Source: Paraburkholderia piptadeniae
GTDB lineage: Bacteria > Pseudomonadota > Gammaproteobacteria > Burkholderiales > Burkholderiaceae
Length of the DNA: 56,218 nucleotides
Direction: 5' to 3'
Assembly: GCF_900007165.1 (NCBI RefSeq)
Contig: NZ_CYGY02000006.1
Coordinates: forward strand, 1 to 56,218
Position 1 is the stretch's first letter. Each line of letters opens with the position of its first letter. The position numbers and the translations under genes are program-made. The notes under the pieces are model-generated. The model was given only the letters and a program-made list of their open reading frames with translations, was not told the origin of the DNA and did not search any database. Below, one piece after another: positions 32,050 through 41,678 of this stretch.

Positions 32050-33546
32050 ATGGCCGAACCGACCCCCCAGGAGCAGGCGCAGCAGGCAGAAGGCACGCTC
32101 GAAATGAGCGACTTCGCTAATCTGCTGCAAAAGGAATTCAAGCCGAAAAGCGAGAAAGCGAAAGAAGCCGTCGAGACGGCCGTGCGCACGCTCGCCGAAC
32201 AGGCGCTGCGCGATACCGCTGTCATTTCGAACGATGTTCTCGCGACCATCGAGGGCTTGATCGCGCAGATCGACAAGAAGCTGACCGATCAGATCAACCT
32301 GGTCATTCACTCGGAAGAGTTCCAGAAAGTGGAGAGCGCATGGCGCGGTCTGCACTATCTCGTGAACAACACCGAGACCGACGAGTCGTTGAAGATTCGC
32401 GTGATGAATATTTCGAAGGGCGAGTTGTACAAAACGCTCAAGAAATACAAAGGTACGGCATGGGACCAGAGCCCGTTCTTCAAGAAGCTCTATGAAGAAG
32501 AATACGGCCAGTTCGGCGGTGAGCCTTATGGCGCGCTCGTCGCTGACTATTACTTCGACAACAGCGGTCCCGATGTCGACCTGCTGACCCAGATCGCGAA
32601 GATCTCCGCCGCCGCGCACGCGCCGTTCATCGCGGGCGCGGACCCGGCCGTCATGCTGATGGATTCGTGGCAGGAGCTGGCCAATCCGCGCGACCTGACG
32701 AAGATCTTCCAGACCCCCGAGCATGCCGCGTGGCGCTCGTTGCGCGAGTCGGAAGATTCGCGCTACATCGGTCTCGCGATGCCGCGCTTTCTTGCACGCG
32801 CGCCCTATGGCGCGAAGACCAACCCCGTCGACGAATTCGACTTCGAAGAAGACACGGCCGGCGCAGACAGCGGCAAATACGCATGGGCCAACGCGGCCTA
32901 CGCGATGGCGACCAACATCAACCGCTCGTTCAAGATGTACGGCTGGTGCTCGCGGATTCGCGGCATCGAGTCGGGCGGCGCGGTCGAGGGCTTGCCGGTG
33001 CATTCGTTCCCGACCGACGACGGCGGCGTCGACATGAAATGCCCGACGGAAATCGCCATCAGCGACCGGCGCGAAGCAGAACTGGCGAAGAACGGCTTCA
33101 TGCCGCTCGTGCACAAGAAGAACTCGGACTTTGCCGCGTTCATCGGCGCGCAATCGTTGCACAAGCCCGCCGAGTACGAAGATGCCGATGCCACGGCGAA
33201 TGCGAATCTCGCCGCGCGTCTGCCGTATCTGTTCGCGTGCAGCCGCTTTGCGCACTACCTGAAGTGCATCGTGCGCGACAAGATCGGCAGCTTCAAGGAG
33301 AAGGACGACATGCAGCGCTGGCTGCAAAACTGGATTCTTCAGTACGTCGACGGCGATCCTGCTCATTCCAGCGAAGAGTCGAAAGCACGCCGGCCGCTTG
33401 CCGCCGCCGAAGTCGTGATTGAAGAAGTCGAAGGCAACCCCGGTTATTACACGTCGAAGTTTTTCCTGCGTCCGCATTACCAGTTGGAAGGCCTGACCGT
33501 GTCATTGCGGCTGGTCTCGAAGCTTCCGTCCGCCAAGGCGGCATGA
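32050..33546 (+). CDS. tssC: T6SS contractile sheath large subunit TssC (VipB)
   Basis: 498 residues, the usual size. Recognised from VESAWRGLHYLVNNTETDE, PYGALVADYYFDNSGPDVDLL, SRFAHYLKCIVRDKIGSF and the ending GNPGYYTSKFFLRPHYQLEG (each under the quoted limit or trimmed). It polymerises with TssB; its N-terminal helix is the handle seen by ClpV on contraction. GGAG stands eight bases before the ATG. hcp starts 46 bases later. Confidence 0.96.
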   Translation: MAEPTPQEQAQQAEGTLEMSDFANLLQKEFKPKSEKAKEAVETAVRTLAEQALRDTAVISNDVLATIEGLIAQIDKKLTDQINLVIHSEEFQKVESAWRGLHYLVNNTETDESLKIRVMNISKGELYKTLKKYKGTAWDQSPFFKKLYEEEYGQFGGEPYGALVADYYFDNSGPDVDLLTQIAKISAAAHAPFIAGADPAVMLMDSWQELANPRDLTKIFQTPEHAAWRSLRESEDSRYIGLAMPRFLARAPYGAKTNPVDEFDFEEDTAGADSGKYAWANAAYAMATNINRSFKMYGWCSRIRGIESGGAVEGLPVHSFPTDDGGVDMKCPTEIAISDRREAELAKNGFMPLVHKKNSDFAAFIGAQSLHKPAEYEDADATANANLAARLPYLFACSRFAHYLKCIVRDKIGSFKEKDDMQRWLQNWILQYVDGDPAHSSEESKARRPLAAAEVVIEEVEGNPGYYTSKFFLRPHYQLEGLTVSLRLVSKLPSAKAA

Positions 33547-33592
33547 CGGAATTCCGTTGTTACCGACGAAACGTTTTTGAGTGGAGAAGAAC

Positions 33593-34084
33593 ATGGCCGT
33601 CGATATGTTCATGAAGCTGGGCGACATCAAGGGCGAGTCCCAGGACAAGACCCATAAGGAAGAAATCGAATTGCTCGCGTGGAGCTGGGGGCTGAGTCAG
33701 AGCGGCACGATGCACATGGGAACGGGCGGAGGCGCCGGCAAGGTGAACGTGCAGGACCTCTCGTTCACCAAATACGTCGACAAAGCGTCACCGGCGATCA
33801 TGGCGGCCTGCTGCAAGGGCTCGCACATCGAATCGGCGGTGCTGACCGTACGCAAGGCGGGCGGCGACAACCCGCTGGAGTACTACAAGGTGACGCTGAC
33901 CGCGTTGCTGATCAGTTCGTACTCGACGGGCGGCTCGGGTGGCGAAGACCGTTTCACCGAAAACGTGACGCTGAACTTCGAGAAGTTCCATGTCGAATAT
34001 CAGCCTCAAAACGCGAAGGGAGCGAAGGAGGGCGGCGTCGTCGAGGTGAAGTGGGACATTCCGAAGAACGACGCGACCAACTAG
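33593..34084 (+). CDS. hcp: T6SS tube protein Hcp
   Basis: 163 residues of the Hcp1 family: MFMKLGDIKGESQDKTHKEE at the start, ELLAWSWGLSQSGTMHMGTG, and YYKVTLTALLISSYSTGG. Hexameric rings stack into the tube that carries effectors and is expelled with VgrG. The ATG at 33593 is preferred over 33581 because GGAGAAG lies just before it and the protein normally starts at MAVDMF. A strong stem-loop follows 12 bases after the stop. Confidence 0.95.
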   Translation: MAVDMFMKLGDIKGESQDKTHKEEIELLAWSWGLSQSGTMHMGTGGGAGKVNVQDLSFTKYVDKASPAIMAACCKGSHIESAVLTVRKAGGDNPLEYYKVTLTALLISSYSTGGSGGEDRFTENVTLNFEKFHVEYQPQNAKGAKEGGVVEVKWDIPKNDATN

Positions 34085-34096
34085 ACGGGGGCGGCG

Positions 34097-34132
34097 TGCC
34101 GTGCCGCAATCGAACAGCGCTGTGGCACGGCA
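34097..34132 (+). promoter_or_regulatory. Stem-loop just after hcp, inside the T6SS operon
   Basis: TGCCGTGCCGC (34097-34107) pairs with GTGGCACGGCA (34122-34132), an 11-bp stem with one G-T pair and a 14-base loop. It has no T-tract, so it should not stop transcription fully. It could protect the 3' end of a processed hcp message and give hcp more protein than the genes after it. Confidence 0.5.
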
Positions 34133-34226
34133 ACGCGATGGCGTGGGCAATGGCATGCGGGTCTCGCGCGGTTGCACGCAATTGCACGTAGTTGGATTTT
34201 GACCCGGCCTGACGGAGCGAACTGAC

Positions 34227-35066
34227 ATGACCGCAGAGGAAAGCTTGCGTGGAGGCGATCTGGACGAGAGCCTGCGCCAATTGCAGATGCAGGTTCGCAA
34301 CGATCCGTCGAAGGCGTCTCTTCGCGTGTTCCTGTTCCAGTTGCTCGCGGTGCTGGGCTCGTGGGACCGCGCGCTGACGCAACTGAATGTCGTCGGCGAT
34401 CTCGACGCGGCCGCGCTGCCGATGGTGCAGACCTACCGCGAAGCGTTGCAATGCGAAGCGCTGCGCGAGGAAGTCTTCAACGGCACGCGCGCGCCGCTGA
34501 TTTTCGGCGAGCCGACGGGCTGGCTCGCGTTGCTCGTCGAAGCGCTGCGGCTCGATGCGGCGGGCGATGGCGCAGCCGCCACGGCCGCGCGCGAACAGGC
34601 GCTCGCCGACGCGCCCACCACCTCGGGCAGCATCAACGGCGAGCCGTTCGAGTGGATCGCCGATGCCGACGGCCGGCTCGGACCCACGCTCGAAACGGTG
34701 CTCAACGGCCGCTACTACTGGGTGCCGTTCTTCCGGATCAGGCGCATCGAGATCGAAGCGCCCGTCGATCTGCGCGACCGTGTCTGGACACCCGCGATCT
34801 TCACATGGGCCAACGAAGGCCAGGCGGCCGGGCTGATTCCGACTCGCTATGCGGGCACGCTGGCGCACAAGAGCCACGCGCTATGGCTCGCGCGTCTGAC
34901 CGAATGGGTCGGCGGCGAGGCGACGGAGGCGCGCCCCGTCGGACAGCGGATGCTGACGACGGATGTGAACGACTATGCGCTGCTCGATATCCGCACGATC
35001 GAACTGGCGGTCGACTCGCCGCCTGGCAACGAGGGCGGCGCAGGCGCCGCACCGGATCATGGCTGA
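34227..35066 (+). CDS. tagJ: T6SS accessory protein TagJ (ImpE/SciE family)
   Basis: 279 residues. TagJ/HsiE1 family features: short repeated helices at the start (SLRGGDLDESLRQLQMQVRN, DPSKASLRVFLFQLLAVLGSW) and the conserved core GEPFEWIADADGRLGPTLE, YWVPFFRIRRIEIEAP. In P. aeruginosa H1 the homologue binds the sheath protein TssB and adapts it to ClpV. It overlaps tssE by 8 bases (ATGGCTGA), so the two are translationally coupled. The 142 bases between hcp and this gene hold the stem-loop. Confidence 0.9.
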   Translation: MTAEESLRGGDLDESLRQLQMQVRNDPSKASLRVFLFQLLAVLGSWDRALTQLNVVGDLDAAALPMVQTYREALQCEALREEVFNGTRAPLIFGEPTGWLALLVEALRLDAAGDGAAATAAREQALADAPTTSGSINGEPFEWIADADGRLGPTLETVLNGRYYWVPFFRIRRIEIEAPVDLRDRVWTPAIFTWANEGQAAGLIPTRYAGTLAHKSHALWLARLTEWVGGEATEARPVGQRMLTTDVNDYALLDIRTIELAVDSPPGNEGGAGAAPDHG

Positions 35067-35571
35067 ATCGAGCACGCGCGACCGGCTGCAACCCTCGCTG
35101 CTCGACCGGCTGACCGACTACGAGCCGGAGGTGAAGCAGGAGGCTCGCGAGCGCCGCGTGCTGTCGATGCGCGCGCTGCGTCAAAGCGTGCAGCGCGATC
35201 TGGCGTGGCTCCTGAACGCCAACGGACTCGCTTCCGTGCAGGACCTGTCGGGTTATCCGTATGTGAGCACGTCGGTATTGAACTTCGGCTTTCCGGATAT
35301 CGCGGGCAAGACGGCTTCGGGCATCGATGCAGCGAAACTCGAAAAGCACGTGCGCGACGCGATCTGGGCATTCGAGCCGCGCATCATCCGTGACACGGTG
35401 CGCGTGACGGCCGTTCAGGCCGAAGAAACCACGGGTCGCCACAATACCGTGTCGTTTCTGATCGAAGGCGACTTGTGGGCGCAGCCGTATCCGGAGCGGC
35501 TCTACTTCAGGACCGAGCTCGATCTTGAAGCCGGCGAAATCAGAGTGATCGACCAGAGCGGGGCACGTTGA
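35059..35571 (+). CDS. tssE: T6SS baseplate protein TssE (gp25-like)
   Basis: 170 residues. gp25-like features: LQPSLLDRLTDYEPEVKQE at the start, then SVQRDLAWLLNANG, SVLNFGFPDIAGK, HVRDAIWAFEPRI and FLIEGDLWAQPYPERLYFRT. It is a baseplate wedge component that primes sheath assembly. The ATG lies inside the end of tagJ; an in-frame ATG at 34975 gives an Arg-rich leader and is rejected. tssF follows after 4 bases. Confidence 0.94.
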   Translation: MAESSTRDRLQPSLLDRLTDYEPEVKQEARERRVLSMRALRQSVQRDLAWLLNANGLASVQDLSGYPYVSTSVLNFGFPDIAGKTASGIDAAKLEKHVRDAIWAFEPRIIRDTVRVTAVQAEETTGRHNTVSFLIEGDLWAQPYPERLYFRTELDLEAGEIRVIDQSGAR

Positions 35572-35575
35572 ATTC

Positions 35576-37453
35576 ATGAACCCCGAACTGATCAAGTACT
35601 ACAGTGAAGAGCTCCAGCACTTGCGGGAGATGGGCGGGGAGTTCGCGAAGGAGTATCCGAAGGTCGCCGCGCGCCTCGGGCTGGAAAGCCTCGAATGCGC
35701 GGACCCGTATGTCGAGCGCCTGCTCGAAGGGTTCAGCTTTCTCGCCGCGCGCGTGCAGATGAAGATCGATGCCGAGTTTCCGCGCTTCACGCAGCATCTC
35801 GCGGGACTGGTCTATCCGCACTATCTCGCGCCGACGCCATCGATGGCCGTCGTGCAGATCCGGCCCGATCTGAGCAACCCCGGCCTCGCGGAAGGCGTGA
35901 AGGTCGCGCGCGGCAGCGCGTTTCGCAGCGTGCTCGACAAGAATGGCTCGACGCGTTGCGAATATCGCAGCGCTCACGACCTCACGCTGTGGCCGCTCGA
36001 AATCGCCGATGCCAGGTTCTTCACGCATTCGGGCTCGCTCGGCGGCGCGGACATCGCGCTGCCGCCCGGCGTGAAAGCGGGCCTGCGACTGCGGCTGCGC
36101 GCGACGGGTGGCCTCAAGATCAACCAGTTGAAGCTCGACAGGCTGGCCCTGTATCTGCGCGGCGCCGACGCCTTGCCGACCCGCACCTATGAGCGCCTGC
36201 TCGGCTCCGCTGCTGGTGTCGTCGTGATGCCCGTCTCGCGGCCCGCAACGTGGCATGCGCAATTGCCCGCGACGGCCATCGCGCCCGTCGGCTTTGCGCA
36301 AGACGAAGCGTTGCTGCCCATCAGCAAGCAGTCGTTCCAGGGCTATCGGCTGCTACAGGAGTATTTCGCGTTCGCGCAGCGCTTCATGTTCGTCGCGATC
36401 GATGGCTTGCAGCCGGCGCTGCGCCGTTGCGGCGACAGCGAAGTGGAAGTGATCGTGTTGCTCAAGCGCGGCGACCCGCTGCTCGAGCAGTCGCTCGACG
36501 CGTCCAACTTCGCGCTCTTCTGCACCCCCGCGATCAATCTGTTTCCGCGCCGTACGGACCGCATCGCGCTGTCCGGCGAGCAGTTCGAATATCACGTGGT
36601 CGCCGATCGCACGCGGCCGATGGACTTCGAGATCTACTCGATCGAGGAAGTCACCGGCTATGGCGCGGGTGCCGCCGCCGAGCAGAAGTTCGACGCGTTC
36701 TATCACGCGCGCGACCTCGGCGCGGGCCACGGCGCGAACGCGTACTACCAGGTGCGGCGGGAGAAGCGGCTGCGCTCGTCGCGTCAGGCCGAACGCGGAC
36801 CGCGCACGAGCTATCTGGGCAGCGAGACGTTCATCGCGCTCGTCGATGCGGCGAATGCGCCGTTTCGCGGCGATCTGCGCCAGCTCGGATTGCAGGTGCT
36901 CTGCACGAATCGCGACTTGCCGCTCACGCTGTCGATCGGCAGCGGCCCGAGCGACTTCACGCTCGATGTCGAAGCGCCCGTCGAGAGCGTGCGCTGCGTA
37001 AGCGGCCCGAGCCGCCCGCTGCCGTCGTATGCGCATGGCGCCGTCGCATGGCGGCTGCTGAGCCATCTGTCGCTGAACTATGCGTCGCTCGTCGATAGCG
37101 ACGCGAAAGAGGGCGCACGCGCGTTGCGTGACCTGCTGAGTCTCTATTGCCCCGTCGGCGACCCGGCGACACAGCGGATGATCGAAGGCGTGCATTCCGT
37201 CGAATCGCATTCCGTGACGCGACGCCTGCCGTTTGCCGGACCGATCGTGTTCGGCCGGGGCCTCGCGATCACGCTGACGCTCGACGATGCCGCCTTCGAA
37301 GGCGCGGGTGCGTTTCTGCTCGGCGCCGTGCTGTCGCACTACTTTGCGCAATACGTGTCGATCAATTCGTTCGCCGAGACGGTGGTGAGAACGTTGTCGC
37401 GCGGCGAGATCATGCGCTGGCCAGCGAGGGGCGGACAATGCCTGACGCTCTGA
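35576..37453 (+). CDS. tssF: T6SS baseplate protein TssF
   Basis: 625 residues with the standard opening MNPELIKYYSEELQHLREMG, EFAKEYPKVAARLGL, DPYVERLLEGFSFLAAR, and AEFPRFTQHLAGLVYPHYL. With TssG, TssE and TssK it makes the baseplate wedge. The C-terminal FAETVVRT tail is also typical. Its end overlaps tssG by 16 bases. Confidence 0.95.
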   Translation: MNPELIKYYSEELQHLREMGGEFAKEYPKVAARLGLESLECADPYVERLLEGFSFLAARVQMKIDAEFPRFTQHLAGLVYPHYLAPTPSMAVVQIRPDLSNPGLAEGVKVARGSAFRSVLDKNGSTRCEYRSAHDLTLWPLEIADARFFTHSGSLGGADIALPPGVKAGLRLRLRATGGLKINQLKLDRLALYLRGADALPTRTYERLLGSAAGVVVMPVSRPATWHAQLPATAIAPVGFAQDEALLPISKQSFQGYRLLQEYFAFAQRFMFVAIDGLQPALRRCGDSEVEVIVLLKRGDPLLEQSLDASNFALFCTPAINLFPRRTDRIALSGEQFEYHVVADRTRPMDFEIYSIEEVTGYGAGAAAEQKFDAFYHARDLGAGHGANAYYQVRREKRLRSSRQAERGPRTSYLGSETFIALVDAANAPFRGDLRQLGLQVLCTNRDLPLTLSIGSGPSDFTLDVEAPVESVRCVSGPSRPLPSYAHGAVAWRLLSHLSLNYASLVDSDAKEGARALRDLLSLYCPVGDPATQRMIEGVHSVESHSVTRRLPFAGPIVFGRGLAITLTLDDAAFEGAGAFLLGAVLSHYFAQYVSINSFAETVVRTLSRGEIMRWPARGGQCLTL

Positions 37454-38529
37454 CTCTGTTGCGCGAACTCGAAACACACGCATGGCGCTTCGATTTCTTC
37501 CAGGCCGTGCGGCTCATCGAGAACGCGCATCGCGACAAGCCGCGCATCGGCGAATCGCTGCGCCCGCGCGACGATGCCGTGCGTTTTTCGCAGGAGCCGG
37601 AGCTGATCTTTCATCCGGCGACGCTCGCCGCGATGATCCCGTCGCGTGACGGACACGCGGCGCGGCTCGCGGTGAATTTCATGGGCCTGCTGGGGCCGAA
37701 CGGGCCGATGCCCGTGCATCTGACCGAATATGTGCGCGACCGCGCGCGCAACGCGAACGACCCGACGTTCGCGCGCTTTCTCGACGTGTTTCATCACCGG
37801 ATGGTGTCGCTGTTCTATCGGGCGTGGGCCAACGCGCAGCCGACCGTGAGTCTCGACCGGCCGGAGCGCGACCGCTTTTCGGTGTATGTGGGCAGCACGT
37901 TCGGTCTCGGCGAAGCGGCGCTGCGCGAGCGCGACGCAGTGCCCGATTTCGCGAAGCTGCACTTCGCCGGACTGCTCGCTGCACCGACGCGTCCCGCAGC
38001 GGGCCTGCAACTGATTCTTGAGCGCTTCTTCCAATTGCCCGTGCGTATCGAGCAATGGGTCGGCCACTGGATGCCATTGCCGCGCGACACGCTCTCGCGG
38101 CTGGGCGCGCGCGACGGATCGTCCGCGCTCGGCGTATCGACGCTGCTTGGTGCACGCGTGTGGGACTGCCAGCACAAGTTCCGTATCATCATCGGCCCGC
38201 TGACGCTCGCCGATTACGAGCGCTTCCTGCCAGGCGGCGACAGCTTGCGCCGCCTGACCGACTGGGTGCGCAACTACGTGCGCGACGGTCTCGACTGGGA
38301 CCTGAACCTGTGGCTCAAGCAGGAAGACGTGCCGCGTCTCGCGCTAGGCCGACGCGCGCGGCTCGGCTATACGAGCTGGGTGCTCAGCGGCCCCGCCGCG
38401 CAGGATCAGCGTCAGCTCAGGCTGCATCCCGCTTTGCATTCCTCTTCGTTGTCCGGACGGCCCGGCGAACCCGGGCGCGGCGACGCACACGCTCGCCAGC
38501 CGGAACCCCAACACTCATCCAAGGACTAG
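37438..38529 (+). CDS. tssG: T6SS baseplate protein TssG
   Basis: 363 residues. Recognised by HAWRFDFFQAVRLIEN, FMGLLGPNGPMPVHLTEYV, FLDVFHHRMVSLFYRAWANA and the C-terminal KFRIIIGPLTLADYERFLPG. The start at 37438 inside the tssF end is the only one that fits the family; longer in-frame starts give shadow sequence. The last 35 residues are Arg/Gly/Pro-rich. clpV starts 4 bases later. Confidence 0.94.
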   Translation: MPDALTLLRELETHAWRFDFFQAVRLIENAHRDKPRIGESLRPRDDAVRFSQEPELIFHPATLAAMIPSRDGHAARLAVNFMGLLGPNGPMPVHLTEYVRDRARNANDPTFARFLDVFHHRMVSLFYRAWANAQPTVSLDRPERDRFSVYVGSTFGLGEAALRERDAVPDFAKLHFAGLLAAPTRPAAGLQLILERFFQLPVRIEQWVGHWMPLPRDTLSRLGARDGSSALGVSTLLGARVWDCQHKFRIIIGPLTLADYERFLPGGDSLRRLTDWVRNYVRDGLDWDLNLWLKQEDVPRLALGRRARLGYTSWVLSGPAAQDQRQLRLHPALHSSSLSGRPGEPGRGDAHARQPEPQHSSKD

Positions 38530-38533
38530 CAAA

Positions 38534-41260
38534 ATGGCCGAAATCAAACGTGCAGCGTTGTTCGGCAAGCTGAACAAGCTGGCCTATCGCGCGATCGAAA
38601 GTGCGAATGTGTTCTGCAAGTTGCGCGGCAATCCGTATATCGAACTCGTGCACTGGTTCCACCAGATCCTGCAATTGCAGGACTCGGATCTGCATCGCAT
38701 CGTCAAGCACTTCGGCGTCGAGCCCTCGGCGCTGGCGCGCGATCTGACGGATGCGCTCGACCGGCTGCCGCGTGGCGCGGGCTCCGTCGTCGACATCGGA
38801 TCGCAGGTCGAGGAGGCCGTCGAGCGCGGCTGGGTGTTCGGCTCGCTGATGTTCGGCGAATCGCAGGTGCGCACGGGCCATCTGGTCGTCGGCCTCTTGA
38901 AGACGCCGTCGCTGCGCAACGCGCTATACGGCATCTCGCGCCAGTTCGAGCGGGTCAAGCTCGAAACGCTCGTCGACGAGTTTGACAGCCTGCTCGGCGG
39001 TTCGCCCGAAGCGGGCATGAGCGCGAGCGACGGCTTCCAGGCAGCGGGCGCGCCTCATACGGGCGATAGTGGCGGCGCCGTGCCGCCCGCCGCGATGGGC
39101 AAGCAGGAGGCGCTCAATCGCTTCACGACCGATCTGACCGAGCAGGCGCGCAGCGGCAAGCTCGACCCGATCGTCGGCCGCGACGAAGAGATCCGCCAGG
39201 TCGTCGATATCCTGATGCGCCGCCGCCAGAACAATCCGATTCTCACGGGCGAAGCGGGTGTCGGCAAGACGGCCGTGGTCGAGGGCTTCGCGCAGCGCAT
39301 CGTCGCGGGCGACGTGCCGCCGACGCTGCGCGACGTGCAGTTGCGCACGCTCGACGTCGGCCTGTTGCAGGCGGGCGCGAGCATGAAAGGCGAGTTCGAG
39401 AACCGGCTGCGCCAGGTGATCGAGGAAGTGCAGGCATCCGAGAAGCCGATCATTCTCTTTATCGACGAAGCGCACACGCTGGTCGGCGCGGGCGGCGCGG
39501 CAGGCACGGGCGACGCCGCGAATCTGCTCAAGCCGGCGCTCGCGCGCGGCACGCTGCGCACCGTCGCGGCGACGACGTGGGCCGAGTACAAGAAGCACAT
39601 CGAAAAAGACCCGGCCCTCACGCGGCGCTTCCAGGTCGTGCAGGTGCCCGAGCCCGACGAGACGAAGGCCATTCTGATGATGCGCGGCATCACGTCGACG
39701 ATGGAAAAGCATCACAAGGTGCAGGTACTCGACGAGGCGCTGGAGGCGGCCGTGCGGCTGTCGCATCGCTACATTCCCGCGCGCCAGTTGCCGGACAAGG
39801 CCGTGAGTCTGCTGGACACGGCTTGCGCGCGCGTTGCAGTGAGCCAGCACGCGACGCCGCCCTCCGTCGACGATTCGAGAAAGCGCATTGCCGCGCTCGA
39901 AACGGAACTCGCGATCATCGGGCGCGAGACGGCTGTCGGTATCGAAACGGGCGAAAGGCTTGCCGCGGCGACCGAACGACTTACGACGGAGCGCGCGCGT
40001 CTCGAAGAACTCGAAGCGCGCTGGCAGGGCGAGAAAGAACTGGTCGAGCGCATCCTCGCGTTGCGCGCGCAACTGCGCAACGAGACAGGCAAGGTCGAAG
40101 GCGCGGCCAGCGCCGGACCCGCTGCGTCCGTCGAACCCGCTGCATCCATCGATCCCGCCGCGCACGAAGCGCGTGCTGCGCGCCTTGCCGAACTGCGCGA
40201 ACTGCAAGCAAAGCTCGCGCAGCATCAGGGCGAAGACCCGCTGATCCTGCCGACCGTGGACCAGCAGGCGGTCGCGTCCGTGGTGCAGGACTGGACGGGG
40301 ATTCCCGTGGGCCGGATGGTTCGCAACGAGATCGAGAACGTACTGAAGCTCGCGGAAAACCTGAACAAGCGGATCATCGGCCAGGGACATGCGACCGAGA
40401 TGATCGCGCGGCGCATCCAGACGTCGCGCGCCGGACTCGACAACCCGAACAAGCCGATCGGCGTGTTCATGCTCGCGGGCACGTCCGGCGTCGGCAAGAC
40501 GGAAACGGCGCTGGCGCTCGCCGAAGTGCTGTACGGCGGCGAGCAGAACGTCATCACGATCAACATGAGCGAGTACCAGGAAGCGCATACCGTGTCGTCG
40601 CTCAAGGGCGCGCCGCCGGGTTATGTCGGCTATGGCGAAGGCGGCGTGCTGACGGAGGCGGTGCGGCGTCGTCCGTATAGCGTCGTGCTGCTCGACGAAG
40701 TCGAGAAAGCGCATCCCGACGTGCACGAGATTTTCTTCCAGGTGTTCGACAAGGGCTGGATGGAAGACGGCGAAGGGCGCGTGATCGACTTCAAGAACAC
40801 GCTGATCCTGCTCACGACGAATGCGGGCACCGATCTGATCGCGAACCTGTGCAAGGACCCCGAGCTGATGCCCGAGCCTGAGGGCATTGCGAAAGCGCTG
40901 CGCGAACCGTTGCTGAAGGTCTTTCCGCCGGCGCTGCTAGGACGCCTCGTCGTGATTCCGTACTACCCGCTGTCCGACGAGATGCTCGGCGCGATCATCC
41001 GCTTGCAACTGGGGCGGATCGAAAAGCGCGTACGCGCGACGCACAAGATTCCGTTTGCGTATGACGACGATGTCGTGAAGCTGATCGCGAGCCGCTGCAC
41101 TGAACTGGAAAGCGGCGGCCGCATGATCGACGCGATCCTGACGAACACGCTGTTGCCTCACATCAGCAACGAGTTCCTCACGCGGATGATGAACGGCACC
41201 ACGGTATCGAAGGTGCAGATCGGCGCGCGCGACGGCGAGTTCGTCTACACGTTCGATTGA
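38534..41260 (+). CDS. clpV: T6SS sheath-recycling AAA+ ATPase ClpV (TssH)
   Basis: 908 residues. Clp-N domain at about 1-165, first AAA+ with Walker A GEAGVGKTAVVEG and Walker B ILFIDEAHTLVGAG, a middle coiled coil, second AAA+ with SGVGKTETALALAE and VVLLDEVEKAHPDVHE, and the ClpB-type C-terminus. Between the two ATPase modules there is an Ala/Pro/Ser-rich insert (AASAGPAASVEPAASIDPA). It unfolds contracted TssBC sheath for reuse. The start codon is 4 bases after tssG. Confidence 0.96.
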   Translation: MAEIKRAALFGKLNKLAYRAIESANVFCKLRGNPYIELVHWFHQILQLQDSDLHRIVKHFGVEPSALARDLTDALDRLPRGAGSVVDIGSQVEEAVERGWVFGSLMFGESQVRTGHLVVGLLKTPSLRNALYGISRQFERVKLETLVDEFDSLLGGSPEAGMSASDGFQAAGAPHTGDSGGAVPPAAMGKQEALNRFTTDLTEQARSGKLDPIVGRDEEIRQVVDILMRRRQNNPILTGEAGVGKTAVVEGFAQRIVAGDVPPTLRDVQLRTLDVGLLQAGASMKGEFENRLRQVIEEVQASEKPIILFIDEAHTLVGAGGAAGTGDAANLLKPALARGTLRTVAATTWAEYKKHIEKDPALTRRFQVVQVPEPDETKAILMMRGITSTMEKHHKVQVLDEALEAAVRLSHRYIPARQLPDKAVSLLDTACARVAVSQHATPPSVDDSRKRIAALETELAIIGRETAVGIETGERLAAATERLTTERARLEELEARWQGEKELVERILALRAQLRNETGKVEGAASAGPAASVEPAASIDPAAHEARAARLAELRELQAKLAQHQGEDPLILPTVDQQAVASVVQDWTGIPVGRMVRNEIENVLKLAENLNKRIIGQGHATEMIARRIQTSRAGLDNPNKPIGVFMLAGTSGVGKTETALALAEVLYGGEQNVITINMSEYQEAHTVSSLKGAPPGYVGYGEGGVLTEAVRRRPYSVVLLDEVEKAHPDVHEIFFQVFDKGWMEDGEGRVIDFKNTLILLTTNAGTDLIANLCKDPELMPEPEGIAKALREPLLKVFPPALLGRLVVIPYYPLSDEMLGAIIRLQLGRIEKRVRATHKIPFAYDDDVVKLIASRCTELESGGRMIDAILTNTLLPHISNEFLTRMMNGTTVSKVQIGARDGEFVYTFD

Positions 41261-41287
41261 GCGCTCGCACTCAGACGGAGTTTGCAT

Positions 41288-41677
41288 ATGCCGCAGCAAG
41301 TCAGCATGGGAGCAACGTTGCAGTGCTCGTTCGGCGCAGCGCCTTCGACGCTCGTCGTCTTGCCCGTGAACCGCGTGATGGGCGAAGGGCCGCCCGCCGC
41401 GAACATCATGGACCATGTGCCGATGGTCAACATCATGCCGTTCGGCATGTGCAACTCGCCCGCGAATCCGACCGTCGCCGCGGCGACGGCTGCCGCGATG
41501 GGCGTGCTCACGCCGATGCCGTGCGTGCCCGCAACGGCGACGCCGTGGGTCACGGGCGCGCCGACCGTGCTGCTGGGCAACCAGCCGTCGCTCGACAACG
41601 TTTCGAAGTGCATGTGCAACTGGGGCGGCGTCGTCACCATCGTCAACCCGGCCACTGTCAACACGATGATTCCGTGA
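41288..41677 (+). CDS. PAAR-like DUF4280 spike protein
   Basis: 129 residues with the Cys pattern of DUF4280: GATLQCSFGAAPSTLVVLP, MPFGMCNSPANP, LTPMPCVPATATPW and VSKCMCNWGGVVTI. These PAAR-like proteins tip the VgrG spike and often carry effectors. The ATG at 41288 follows GGAG at 8 bases; a TTG at 41282 is also in frame. It stands directly before vgrG, whose ATG is one base after its stop. No toxin domain is fused. Confidence 0.88.
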   Translation: MPQQVSMGATLQCSFGAAPSTLVVLPVNRVMGEGPPAANIMDHVPMVNIMPFGMCNSPANPTVAAATAAAMGVLTPMPCVPATATPWVTGAPTVLLGNQPSLDNVSKCMCNWGGVVTIVNPATVNTMIP

Positions 41678-41678
41678 C

